This document shows, piece by piece, positions 1 through 7,922 of a stretch of 21,621 nucleotides of DNA. Position numbers and translations under genes: made by a program. Below the pieces are notes generated by a model, which saw only the letters and a list, made by a program, of their open reading frames with translations, did no database searches and had not been told where the DNA came from. Source of the stretch: Eubacterium limosum (GTDB taxonomy: Bacteria > Bacillota > Clostridia > Eubacteriales > Eubacteriaceae); NCBI GenBank assembly GCA_959020865.1, contig CAUEUD010000035.1, forward strand, positions 1 through 21,621. The letters are read 5' to 3'. How positions within the stretch are numbered: position 1 is the first letter of the stretch; every line of letters begins with the position of its first letter.

Positions 1-45
1 CAGCATATCAATAGAAAATAAATATAAGATACAAGGTGTATGCTC

Positions 46-786
46 CTATGAGTATTCCGGGAAATAAAACCGAAGGTCTTCCTTCTCAATTTCGCCATCA
101 AGCTTGAGGGATGAAAAGCCCGGGGTATCCAACAGATAACCGCCAACCTTTAAATCCAGCAGTTCAACATGACGTGTGGTGTGCTTGCCGCGGTTAAGCT
201 TCTGGCTGAGCTCCCCGGTTTCCATGGCACCCGCCTCACACAGTCTGTTGGCCAGTGTTGACTTTCCTACCCCTGAGGGACCTGCGAGAAAGGCTGTTTT
301 TCCCGCTATTTCGCTTTCAATCTGCTGCAGGGCAGTATTGTCCGCCTGATCAAAAGCAAAGCATTTATAGGGTGTTTTAGCGTAAATATCCATAATTCTC
401 TGCAGTTCATCCGCGTCCACGAGGTCTGTTTTTGTAATACAGATGACAGGCTCAACCGCTTTCATTTCCGATGCAATCAAAAGCTTATCCAAAAGCAACA
501 GGTTCGGGCTCGGGTTTTCTCCGGCAAATACAATTAACGCCACGTCTACATTGGAAACAGGCGGGCGTACAAATTCGTTTTTTCTTGGTTTTATTTTATC
601 AATTGCCAGTTCGTCGCTGTCATTTTCGACTACCTCTACAAAATCACCGACCATGGGTTTGATTTTCTGATGTCTGAAAATACCCCGGGCTTTACATTCT
701 AATAAAGAAGTGGAACCGTCGGGCCTTACATAGTAAAACCCTCCGATTCCTTTTATAATTCTTCCTGAGATTCTATTTTGTTTCAT
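46..786 (-). CDS. rsgA: Ribosome small-subunit GTPase RsgA (YloQ/CpgA), C-terminally truncated
   Basis: Circularly permuted GTPase that assists late 30S subunit maturation. An N-terminal OB-fold (about residues 5-70) is followed by the GTPase motifs in permuted order: TKTD (118-121, G4), GPSGVGKST (169-177, G1), HTTRH (202-206, G2 region) and DTPG (220-223, G3). The protein is 246 residues, while the family is usually about 290-300. It stops just after FPEYS, where homologues continue into a Cys-x-Cys-His-Cys zinc domain of about 45-50 residues. The remaining bases to the window edge do not encode that motif in any frame. It lies 12 bases after prkC and is the last gene of the rlmN unit. In B. 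subtilis the homologue is a PrkC substrate. Identity is certain; whether this copy works is not. Confidence 0.93.
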   Translation of the reverse strand: MKQNRISGRIIKGIGGFYYVRPDGSTSLLECKARGIFRHQKIKPMVGDFVEVVENDSDELAIDKIKPRKNEFVRPPVSNVDVALIVFAGENPSPNLLLLDKLLIASEMKAVEPVICITKTDLVDADELQRIMDIYAKTPYKCFAFDQADNTALQQIESEIAGKTAFLAGPSGVGKSTLANRLCEAGAMETGELSQKLNRGKHTTRHVELLDLKVGGYLLDTPGFSSLKLDGEIEKEDLRFYFPEYS

Positions 787-798
787 ATTAATCTAGTT

Positions 799-2562
799 TT
801 ATTCTCCATCAGCTGGAGGCGTTGGTGTCGGCTTAGCGGTTGGCGTCGGCGTCGGGTCAGGTGTCGGCGTTGGGCTTGGTGCCGGCTTACCACTGCTGAC
901 CACAAAATTGATCGAAGTACCTCGCTCTGTTTGCGTTCCCTCTGTTGGAGACTGACTGATAACCAAGCCGGCGCTCACTGTATCGCTTTCGCTGGTCGTT
1001 ACCCGGCCAACACTCAATCCGCTGTCCTCAATCTGTGCTTCTGCGGCTGATTCGCTCATTCCCACGATTCCAGGAACGGTTACAAGATCCTGCCCCTTAC
1101 TGACATAAAGTGTAATGCTGGTGCCCTCAGCAACACTGACCCCTTCGCCAGGATCAACCGAATAGACAATGCCCGTGGCAACATCGCTGTTGTATTCACG
1201 TTTGACATTTTTGACCAGCTTCAGCTTGTCGATGGCCGCGGTCGCCTCTGCCTCACTCAGCCCGATGACCTTTGGCACTGTGACATTCTGAGTTCCCTTG
1301 CTCACGGTTACCTTGACAGTCTGTCCCTTTTTCATTTCTCTTCCCTCTTCAGGATTTTGAGAAACGATTTTGCCAGATTCAACGTCTGAGCTGTACACCT
1401 GATTTTCAACCTCCAGCTTTAATCCGGCCTTTTCCAATTCCTGAGCTGCCTGTTCCTGTGTCATATTTTTAACGTTTGGAACCATGACCGCCTTTGTTGT
1501 CAATGTATTCATCAAAATAACGATCAGAATAATCGCCAAGACACCGCCTGCGATGGAAAAAGCAATAATTTTTTTCTTTTTCTTCCGCTGGGCCTGCGCC
1601 AGATCGTCTTCTTCTTCCTCATCATCTTCGTGATAACCGCTTTCGATCGGTCCTGTCACCGGCTCGATTTTAAAGAGCCCTTCATCGCCGATAATCTGTG
1701 TTTCATCACTGACTGCAGCGCCGTTGTCGCCCACTGCCGCATTGGCATCCACCATGACCTTTTCAAGGTCATCAATCAGCTCATCCATATTCTGGTAACG
1801 GTCTTCAGGCTTTTTATGGGTCAGTTTAACCACAACATCATTGACGCTGGCCGGTATGTCCGGCATGATTTCCTTTGGAGGTACCAGTTCCTCCTGGATA
1901 TGCTTAATGGCAATGGTAACCGTATTTTCCTCATCAAAAGGAAGCTGGCCGGTCAGCAGCTCATAATACATGATGCCAAGGGAATATAGGTCGGAACGCT
2001 CATCCACAAAACCACCTCTCGCCTGTTCAGGTGAAATATAATGAACAGAGCCCATGGTCTGGTTGGTCATGGTTACCGTAGAGCTGGTGATGGCTCTCGC
2101 GATACCAAAATCCGCAACCTTTGGCACTAAATCGCGGGTTAAAAGAATATTGTGGGGTTTTATATCCCTGTGAATAATTTTATGCTCATGGGCGCATTTA
2201 AGCGCAGCTGCCACGTCAATGATAAAACGGGTAGCTTCCTTGTAATCGAGATGTCCTTTTTTATTCAAGTACTGCTTCAGGGTAATACCGTCCACGTACT
2301 CCATAATAATATAATAAATATCCCCTTCCACACCCACATCGTAAACTGAAACGATATTCGGGTGGGAAAGTCCCGCAGCCGCCTGGGACTCACGGTCAAA
2401 TTTCTTAATGAATTGTTCGTTTTCTGTGTACTCTTCACGCAAAACCTTAACCGCTACGTAACGGTTAAGCTTACGGTCCTTTGCTTTGTAAACATAGGCC
2501 ATGCCTCCGCGCCCGATCAATTCAATTATCTCGTAGCGATTGTTCAAGACCTTACTAATCAT
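799..2562 (-). CDS. prkC: PASTA-domain Ser/Thr protein kinase PrkC
   Basis: Membrane receptor kinase that senses muropeptides or lipid II and phosphorylates cytoplasmic proteins. The kinase domain (about 10-270) has a Gly-rich loop GRGGMA (17-22), VAVK lysine 39, HRDIKPHN (131-138) and DFG (151-153). A Ser/Thr-rich activation segment follows at about 159-171, then SPEQ at 177. An acidic stretch (312-320) and a Lys cluster (327-331) precede one membrane helix (about 332-352). Outside are three PASTA repeats (about 356-421, 423-489, 491-557) and a Pro/Thr tail (about 560-587). The start overlaps the end of the phosphatase gene by 8 bases, with an AGAGG ribosome site inside that gene, so the two are translationally coupled. 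This kinase-phosphatase pairing is the norm in Firmicutes. Confidence 0.97.
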   Translation of the reverse strand: MISKVLNNRYEIIELIGRGGMAYVYKAKDRKLNRYVAVKVLREEYTENEQFIKKFDRESQAAAGLSHPNIVSVYDVGVEGDIYYIIMEYVDGITLKQYLNKKGHLDYKEATRFIIDVAAALKCAHEHKIIHRDIKPHNILLTRDLVPKVADFGIARAITSSTVTMTNQTMGSVHYISPEQARGGFVDERSDLYSLGIMYYELLTGQLPFDEENTVTIAIKHIQEELVPPKEIMPDIPASVNDVVVKLTHKKPEDRYQNMDELIDDLEKVMVDANAAVGDNGAAVSDETQIIGDEGLFKIEPVTGPIESGYHEDDEEEEDDLAQAQRKKKKKIIAFSIAGGVLAIILIVILMNTLTTKAVMVPNVKNMTQEQAAQELEKAGLKLEVENQVYSSDVESGKIVSQNPEEGREMKKGQTVKVTVSKGTQNVTVPKVIGLSEAEATAAIDKLKLVKNVKREYNSDVATGIVYSVDPGEGVSVAEGTSITLYVSKGQDLVTVPGIVGMSESAAEAQIEDSGLSVGRVTTSESDTVSAGLVISQSPTEGTQTERGTSINFVVSSGKPAPSPTPTPDPTPTPTAKPTPTPPADGE

Positions 2563-3301
2563 TGGCAGTTACCTCTTCCTTTGGGTTAAACAGTACAACG
2601 GTAATGTTATCATTGCCACCGTTGTGGTTTGCTAAGTTAATCAATTCCTTGGTCGCGTCTTCCAGAGAATGCGTTAATACAATTTCCCGAATAGCCCCTT
2701 CGTCAACCATATTGTAAAGACCGTCGGAGCAAATCAAAATAACATCCTCCGAGGTTACCTGGTAATCATACAGATCCGGCTGAACAATATCGTCTGTCCC
2801 GAGAGCGCGGGTAATGACGTTTTTCTGAGGATGGACACTAGCTTCCACCGAAGTGATTTTCCCCTCATCCACCAGCACCTGAACCAATGAGTGGTCCTTT
2901 GTTAACTGCTCCATTCCATCTTTGTTAATGCGGTAAGCCCTGCTGTCGCCCACATGGATAACGCCTAAACGGCTGCCATCCAGTATGCACATGGTAAGAG
3001 TGGTCGCCATACCAAGACACTCTTCACAATTGCGGCTTACATCAATAATCTCATGATTGATCGCATTGACAAAATGGTACATCTCGTCATAGTCAAAATA
3101 GTTTTCGACATCTGACAGCTTTTCTTTTATATAATCAACAGCCATCTGACTGGCAATTTCACCGGAACGGTGACCGCCAAGACCATCGGCTACTGCAAAG
3201 ACATAGTATTTTCTTCCACTGTTTTCAATGGTAGCTGCCAGGCAGGCGTCCTGATTCACTTTCCGCTTGGCACCTATGTTTGAAGAATACGCGCACTTCA
3301 T
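2555..3301 (-). CDS. prpC: PP2C-family Ser/Thr protein phosphatase (PrpC/Stp)
   Basis: Metal-dependent PPM/PP2C phosphatase expected to reverse PrkC phosphorylation. The 248-residue length is typical. Motifs are NQD with Asp18, VADGLGGH (Asp39-Gly40), GDSRAYR (119-124), SDGLYNMV (Asp193) and GGNDNITVV (Asp231), so the metal-binding aspartates are all present. No signal peptide or membrane segment is visible, so it is cytoplasmic. It starts 4 bases after rlmN and its ribosome site GAAGAGGTG lies over the rlmN stop codon. Its end overlaps the prkC start. This is an ordinary member of the family, and its place directly before prkC makes PrkC its natural partner. Confidence 0.96.
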   Translation of the reverse strand: MKCAYSSNIGAKRKVNQDACLAATIENSGRKYYVFAVADGLGGHRSGEIASQMAVDYIKEKLSDVENYFDYDEMYHFVNAINHEIIDVSRNCEECLGMATTLTMCILDGSRLGVIHVGDSRAYRINKDGMEQLTKDHSLVQVLVDEGKITSVEASVHPQKNVITRALGTDDIVQPDLYDYQVTSEDVILICSDGLYNMVDEGAIREIVLTHSLEDATKELINLANHNGGNDNITVVLFNPKEEVTAND

Positions 3302-3305
3302 CTCA

Positions 3306-4328
3306 TCACCTCTTCATCCCGTCTGCTTTCTGGCGCAGCTGTCCACAGGCCGCGTCGATATTATCGCCTATTTTCCTTCTAATTGTACAAGTAATACCGC
3401 GCTTTTTCAACTCATTGCTAAAAAAATTTACATTTCGGCTTCCCTTGTACACACTTTCCGTAACCGGATTCAGGCCGATCAAGTTGATATGACAAGGCAT
3501 TTTCCCCAGTATTTCAGCAAGCTCCGCTACATCTTCGGGACGATCATTAAATCCTTCGATCAATGCATATTCAAAAGTGATTCTTCTCTTTGTTTTTGTA
3601 AAATAATTGTTACAAACCTTAAGAAGTTCTTCAATCTGATATTTTTTGGCCACAGGCATCAATGTTTCCCGGCGGTCCTGAAAGGGAGAATGCAGCGAAA
3701 TGGCAAGGTTAATCTGAAGGTCCAGTTCTGCCAGCGCTTCAATCTGGGGAACAAGGCCGCAGGTAGACAGGGTGATTTTGCGCTGTCCAATCCCCCAGCC
3801 CTCGTTGGCAATATTTAAAAATTTCAGTATATTATCGTAATTGTCCAGCGGTTCACCGATCCCCATAATCACGACATTGGAAATCCGGATTCCGGATTCC
3901 CGCTCTACCAGATAAATCTGATCCAGAATCTCGCCTGCTTCAAGGTCTCGGATTTTCCCGCCTCTTGTAGAGGCACAAAACGCACAGCCCATCCTGCAGC
4001 CCACCTGGCTGGAGACACACAGAGAATAGCCATGATGGTAGGACATCAGTACGGTTTCAATACTGTTGCCGTCCGGCAGACGGATCAGATATTTTCTTGT
4101 CCCATCCACTGGGTCCTCCTGTGTTTTTTCAATAATACCATGCTCGATATCGTATTGGGTTTTCAGTTTTTCACGAAGGCCTTTCGAAAGATTCGTGCAT
4201 TCGTCAAGATGCGCCGCCTTCTTTTCATACAGCCATTGATAAAGCTGTTTTCCCCTGAAGGATGGCTCTCCGGCCTGTTCCATCAGCGTTTTACACTCAT
4301 TTAATGTTTTTCCAAATATATTTTCCAT
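3306..4328 (-). CDS. rlmN: Dual-specificity 23S rRNA (A2503-C2)/tRNA (A37) methyltransferase RlmN
   Basis: Radical-SAM enzyme that methylates C2 of A2503 in 23S rRNA and of A37 in some tRNAs. Counting from the ATG at 4328 (340 residues), the cluster cysteines are in CRMGCAFC (111, 115, 118). The two catalytic cysteines are Cys104 in CVSSQVGC and Cys328 in ACGQL. The frame stays open to a TTG at 4355, but that codon is inside the hairpin and family alignment favours starting at MENIF. The nearest ribosome site, AAAGG at about 4343-4347, is 14 bases from this ATG, which is unusually far. That site lies in the loop of a small GGAT/ATCC stem. The gene leads the rlmN, phosphatase, prkC, rsgA unit and has its own promoter and a hairpin leader. 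Confidence 0.95.
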   Translation of the reverse strand: MENIFGKTLNECKTLMEQAGEPSFRGKQLYQWLYEKKAAHLDECTNLSKGLREKLKTQYDIEHGIIEKTQEDPVDGTRKYLIRLPDGNSIETVLMSYHHGYSLCVSSQVGCRMGCAFCASTRGGKIRDLEAGEILDQIYLVERESGIRISNVVIMGIGEPLDNYDNILKFLNIANEGWGIGQRKITLSTCGLVPQIEALAELDLQINLAISLHSPFQDRRETLMPVAKKYQIEELLKVCNNYFTKTKRRITFEYALIEGFNDRPEDVAELAEILGKMPCHINLIGLNPVTESVYKGSRNVNFFSNELKKRGITCTIRRKIGDNIDAACGQLRQKADGMKR

Positions 4329-4353
4329 CAGAAAATGGATTACCTTTCTATCC

Positions 4354-4387
4354 AATTAAAAATCCGGCATAAAGCCGGATTTTAATT
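4354..4387 (-). terminator. Intrinsic-terminator-like hairpin in front of rlmN
   Basis: Read on the minus strand, AAAATCCGGC and GCCGGATTTT pair around a 5-base loop, and flanking AATT/AATT extends the stem to about 14 pairs with one bulged base. A U-rich stretch forms the 3' side. It lies 35 bases after the rsmB stop codon and about 25 bases before the rlmN ATG. It can end rsmB transcription. Because a good promoter lies upstream of it, it also sits in the leader of the rlmN transcript and may act as an attenuator. Confidence 0.7.
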
Positions 4388-4407
4388 GAGTCAATACACT
4401 TTTTATT

Positions 4408-4438
4408 ATTATAACACAAATTCTAACAAGATTGACAA
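4408..4438 (-). promoter_or_regulatory. Probable extended -10 promoter for rlmN-prpC-prkC-rsgA
   Basis: On the minus strand there is a perfect extended -10, TGTTATAAT (4408-4416), with TTGTCA (4433-4438) as a possible -35 at a long 19-base spacing. The TGn extension makes the weak spacing tolerable. Predicted transcription starts near 4401, giving a leader of about 70 bases that contains the hairpin at 4354-4387. The -35 overlaps the last codons of rsmB. Confidence 0.55.
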
Positions 4439-5757
4439 TCTTTTTTCAATTTCGCCATAAAAAAGCAGTCGCAGCCGTCATCGAGGGGGCTTGTATGAAT
4501 ACTGTTTACCCCTTCAGAGACGGCTTCTATGCGCATAAAAGGATAGTCCTTCAGCGCCCGCTCGATCTGCCTTTCATTTTCGTCGCTGTTGACCGTGCAG
4601 GTACAATAGACCAAGGTACCGCCTGGCTTCAGGTATTGAACCGCATGATCCAGAAGCTGCCTCTGAATCCGGACCAGTTCCTTTCGGACTTTCTTGGTGA
4701 TGGTGTAACGTATCTCGGGCTTTCTGCGAATGATGCCAAGGCCTGAGCACGGCGCATCCAGCAGTACCCTGTCAAAGGCTTCACGATCCTCTGGCCTGAA
4801 AATACAGCCATCTGTTTTCTGCGTTTCAATATTACAGATACCAAGGCGCGCGGCTGTTTCCTCAATCAGCTTAAGACGGCTGTCAAAAATGTCGCGGGCA
4901 ATAACAGTCCCTTCATTTTCCATTATCTGGCTTAAATGGGTCGTTTTTCCACCCGGCGCAGCACACATATCCAGCACACGGTCTGTTTTTTGGGGCCCTA
5001 AAAGGCGGGCGGCTTTCATTGCCCCCTGATCCTGAATCATAAAACAACCAGCTGTGAACAGCGGGTCACACTGCACCTGATTTTCAAAGCTCCCCAGGTG
5101 GCTCAGATGGAGAGCGTCACAGTCCAGTGCTCCTTCTTCACAGTAAATCCCCTGATCTGAAAGTTTTTCTTCCAAAGTGTTTCTGTCGACCTTAAGGGTG
5201 TTTACTCTTATGGTAAAAGGGGGTTTTTCATTGAGCAGAGGAATGATTTTATCTGCCTTTTCGACGCCAAAGGTCTCATAATATTTATGGATGATCCAGA
5301 CCGGTATAGAGTATCGAACGGACAGCACTTCTTTCTCATTGCCGAAAGAAGAAAAATCAAAAGCCTCATCCGCCTCCTTACTCCGGAGTATGTTTCTGAG
5401 CACTCCGTTGACAAAACCTCTGGCCTTTGGCTTGAGCCTTCCAGTGATCTCAACCGATTCATTCACCGCTGCATAAGGTGGGATTTTGTCCAAAAAATAA
5501 ATCTGATAAACCGCAATCCTGAGTATTTCCAACACCTCGGGATCCAGCTTATTCAGATCTTTTGAAATATGCTTTTTTAAAAGATAATCCAGATACAGCT
5601 TATTTTGGAGAGTCCCGTAGACAATATTAAGATAAAGTCCACGGTCCTCTTCTTTGTAATGATTTTCTCCAAGCACTTTTTTAGTTTCCAGATTGGAATA
5701 AGCGCCTTCTCTGCTGACTCTGAGAAGCGTTTTAACGGCTTGTTCACGAATTTTCAT
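4423..5757 (-). CDS. rsmB: 16S rRNA (cytosine-967-C5)-methyltransferase RsmB
   Basis: m5C rRNA methyltransferase acting on free 16S rRNA. It has an N-terminal NusB-like helical domain (about 1-130) and a C-terminal SAM-dependent catalytic domain. The SAM loop is VLDMCAAPGGKT (261-272). The two conserved cysteines are Cys337 in DAPCSG (motif IV) and Cys387 in YCTCT (motif VI). Length 444 is normal for the Firmicute protein. It begins 6 bases after the zinc-peptidase gene, so the two are probably one transcript. It ends at CQSC with the next promoter already overlapping the stop region. Confidence 0.96.
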   Translation of the reverse strand: MKIREQAVKTLLRVSREGAYSNLETKKVLGENHYKEEDRGLYLNIVYGTLQNKLYLDYLLKKHISKDLNKLDPEVLEILRIAVYQIYFLDKIPPYAAVNESVEITGRLKPKARGFVNGVLRNILRSKEADEAFDFSSFGNEKEVLSVRYSIPVWIIHKYYETFGVEKADKIIPLLNEKPPFTIRVNTLKVDRNTLEEKLSDQGIYCEEGALDCDALHLSHLGSFENQVQCDPLFTAGCFMIQDQGAMKAARLLGPQKTDRVLDMCAAPGGKTTHLSQIMENEGTVIARDIFDSRLKLIEETAARLGICNIETQKTDGCIFRPEDREAFDRVLLDAPCSGLGIIRRKPEIRYTITKKVRKELVRIQRQLLDHAVQYLKPGGTLVYCTCTVNSDENERQIERALKDYPFMRIEAVSEGVNSIHTSPLDDGCDCFFMAKLKKDCQSC

Positions 5758-5763
5758 AGGCGG

Positions 5764-6462
5764 TTAGTTCCTGTTCCGAAGCGCCAGCAGACGCAGCAGG
5801 TTCAAAAATGCCATAAGCGTACTGGCAACATAGGTTAACGCAGCTGCCCGAAGCACCTTCTTAACACCCTGTTCTTCACCCGGAGCAATGAGCTGGTACT
5901 CTTCCAAAGCCGCTACAGCCCGTCGGCTCGCATTAAATTCTACCGGCAATGTGATAATGTAGAACACCAGTGAAACACAGAATAAAATAATCCCAATGTT
6001 CATCAACGTCACGCCAAAGCCAGTGCCGCCTCTGCCGAAGATCAGACCAATGAAAAACAGCGGCCATGCAGCATTGGAAGCAAAGTTGCAGACTGGTACA
6101 ATGGCATTGCGGAAACGCAGAGGAAAGTAGCCCTCTTTGTCCTGAATGGCATGGCCGGTTTCATGTGCCGCGACACCGACAGCCGCGATACTGTCCTGAC
6201 CGCCAACGCCGCCAGACAAACGCATGACCTTGTGTCTGGGGTCATAGTGGTCTGTCAGGTTTCCGCCGATACTCTCGATACCAATGTTGCTGAGTCCGTT
6301 GATATCCAGCAGCTTTCGCGCTGCTTCAGCCCCGGTCAGACCGTTTCTGGTCCGCACACGGCTATAGGTTTTATAAGCGCTGCTGACTTGATACTGCGCA
6401 TAGGCGGCTAATATAAGCCCTGGTATCAATATCAGCATTGAGCTATAATAACTTAAAAACAT
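5764..6462 (-). CDS. YugP-like membrane zinc metallopeptidase
   Basis: Predicted membrane neutral zinc peptidase of the YugP family (Pfam Zn_peptidase_2). The 232 residues contain AAHETGH (98-104), giving His100, Glu101 and His104. A downstream Glu175 in PVEFNAS is a likely third zinc ligand. Hydrophobic helices lie at about 5-22, 120-142, 150-172 and 207-225. Substrate unknown. The gene sits between fmt and rsmB; B. subtilis has no such gene at this place. The ribosome site GAGGAAAA precedes ATG 6462. The family assignment is firm, but nothing in the sequence identifies a target or a tie to translation. Confidence 0.85.
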   Translation of the reverse strand: MFLSYYSSMLILIPGLILAAYAQYQVSSAYKTYSRVRTRNGLTGAEAARKLLDINGLSNIGIESIGGNLTDHYDPRHKVMRLSGGVGGQDSIAAVGVAAHETGHAIQDKEGYFPLRFRNAIVPVCNFASNAAWPLFFIGLIFGRGGTGFGVTLMNIGIILFCVSLVFYIITLPVEFNASRRAVAALEEYQLIAPGEEQGVKKVLRAAALTYVASTLMAFLNLLRLLALRNRN

Positions 6463-6497
6463 TTTATTTTCCTCACAATTTTAATTATTTGTGACCT

Positions 6498-6503
6498 ATT
6501 ATA
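6498..6503 (-). promoter_or_regulatory. Possible -10 element upstream of the zinc-peptidase gene
   Basis: A consensus TATAAT on the minus strand stands 35 bases upstream of ATG 6462 in the 68-base gap after fmt. The only -35-like sequence, TTGATT, is 14 bases away, which is too close for a standard sigma-A promoter. A CACAA/TTGTG inverted repeat (about 6475-6494) lies between the -10 and the gene and could be an operator. Weak evidence. Confidence 0.35.
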
Positions 6504-6530
6504 CAAAAGTACTCTAAAATCAAGCTTAAT

Positions 6531-7472
6531 CTATTCAAACCGTGAGCCAAGAGCGATGTCATTTCCGTTGAAATAAACCTTTGACAGCATTCTTTTCTTT
6601 CCCGGCATCTGGATTTCTCCAACCGCCAGCGCGCCATCACCGGTTTTTACGACTAAGCCATGCTTTGTATCTGCCTGCAGGACAGTTCCAGGAAGTTCTT
6701 CTCCAGAATAGTCTAAACTTTCCGGCGCAAAACATTTTATTTTTTCACCGTTTAATTCAGTATATGCGCCTGGGAAAGGATCCGTTCCGTTAATACGCCG
6801 CAAGATTTTAAAGCTTGTTTGATTCCAGTCAAGCTTTCCAGTGGTCTTTTCAACCTTATCCGCATAAGTTGCCAGACTTTCATCCTGCTTTTCAGGAACA
6901 GCCGACCCATCGCTGAGAGACTCCAGCGTATCAAGCAGCAGCTCCGCTCCCTTTTCTGCCAAAAGGTCATGAAGATAGCCTACGGTTGTTTTCGCATCAA
7001 TGGGCACACTCACCTTTGAGAGCATATCCCCTGTATCCATGCCAATATCCATTTTCATGATTGTAACGCCTGACTCTGCTTCGCCGTCAATAATGGCATG
7101 GTGCACCGGAGCCGCGCCCCGGTATTTTGGCAGTAATGAACCGTGAATGTTCACAGAACCCAAAGGCGGCATGAACAGAATCTCTTCAGACAAAATCTGA
7201 CCATAGGCTGCTACCACAAAGACATCTGCTTTCAGCGAACGCAGCTCTTCGACCGCTTCCGGTGCCTTAATCCTTTCAGGCTGCAAAACGGGTATTCCCA
7301 GCTCCAGTGCGCGCTGCTTTACAGGCAGATATTTTATTTTTTTCCCCCGCTGGTTTGGACGGTCGGGCTGGGCGACCACAGCTGCCACATCATGCCCGGC
7401 CTCCACCAGCTTATTAAGGGCGGGAACCGCAAAATCGGTGGTTCCCATTAACACGATACGTAATTTTGTCAT
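6531..7472 (-). CDS. fmt: Methionyl-tRNA formyltransferase
   Basis: Formylates Met-tRNAfMet with 10-formyl-THF to make the initiator tRNA. Length 313 is typical. The formyl-transfer domain shows NIHGSLLPKYRGAAP with Asn108 and His110, and MDTGDM with Asp146, matching the catalytic Asn/His/Asp of the family. The C-terminal OB-like tRNA-binding domain occupies about 205-310. The start codon overlaps the def stop codon (ATGA), so translation of def and fmt is coupled. This pairs the enzyme that adds the formyl group with the one that removes it. Confidence 0.97.
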   Translation of the reverse strand: MTKLRIVLMGTTDFAVPALNKLVEAGHDVAAVVAQPDRPNQRGKKIKYLPVKQRALELGIPVLQPERIKAPEAVEELRSLKADVFVVAAYGQILSEEILFMPPLGSVNIHGSLLPKYRGAAPVHHAIIDGEAESGVTIMKMDIGMDTGDMLSKVSVPIDAKTTVGYLHDLLAEKGAELLLDTLESLSDGSAVPEKQDESLATYADKVEKTTGKLDWNQTSFKILRRINGTDPFPGAYTELNGEKIKCFAPESLDYSGEELPGTVLQADTKHGLVVKTGDGALAVGEIQMPGKKRMLSKVYFNGNDIALGSRFE

Positions 7473-7909
7473 TTAATTACCCTGTCCAGAAACACAATGC
7501 CATTCAGGTGATCAACCTCATGGCATACTGCCCGGGCCATCAGCCCCTGGCATTCCATTTCATAGCGGTCACCGTTTAGATCGGTGTATTCAACCGTGAC
7601 AAATTCCGGCCGTTCCACCTTACCGGAGCGGTCTGGAAAGCTTAAACAGGCTTCTTCCTCAACGACTGAGCCCTCCTGCTTTGTAATCTCCGGGTTAATC
7701 AGGGTCACTGGACCCTCACCAATATCGATGACGATCAGCTGTTTCAGCACCCCAACCTGGGGCGCTGCCAGGCCAACGCCTTCCTCAGCATACATTGTAT
7801 CCAGCATATCTTTTTGCAGTTCAATGATCCGATCATTTATTTCAGTAATCTCACGGGTTTTTTTTCTGAGAATCGGATCGTCGTTCACCCGCATTTTTCT
7901 TTTGGCCAT
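7469..7909 (-). CDS. def: Peptide deformylase
   Basis: Metalloenzyme removing the N-formyl group from nascent peptides. I start it at ATG 7909 because AAAGGAGA stands 6-8 bases upstream and MAKRKMRVNDDPIL matches family N-termini. A frame extension to 7978 overlaps the priA end and has no ribosome site. With 146 residues, the three motifs are GVGLAAPQ (44-51), EACLS with metal Cys88, and HEVDH with His130, Glu131 and His134. Motif 2 is normally EGCLS; here Gly is Ala next to the metal cysteine. All metal ligands and the catalytic Glu remain, so activity is expected. It lies 13 bases after priA. Confidence 0.95.
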   Translation of the reverse strand: MAKRKMRVNDDPILRKKTREITEINDRIIELQKDMLDTMYAEEGVGLAAPQVGVLKQLIVIDIGEGPVTLINPEITKQEGSVVEEEACLSFPDRSGKVERPEFVTVEYTDLNGDRYEMECQGLMARAVCHEVDHLNGIVFLDRVIK

Positions 7910-7922
7910 TCTATTCTCCTTT

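Noticed and set aside
820..880. Repetitive GC-rich stretch as a possible CRISPR or noncoding repeat
   Set aside because: It is the in-frame Pro/Thr codon run of the PrkC tail, without spacers.
799..2589. Several plus-strand open frames inside prkC (for example near 1630-1989)
   Set aside because: They lie antisense to a complete kinase gene, have no ribosome sites and give low-complexity or nonsense proteins.
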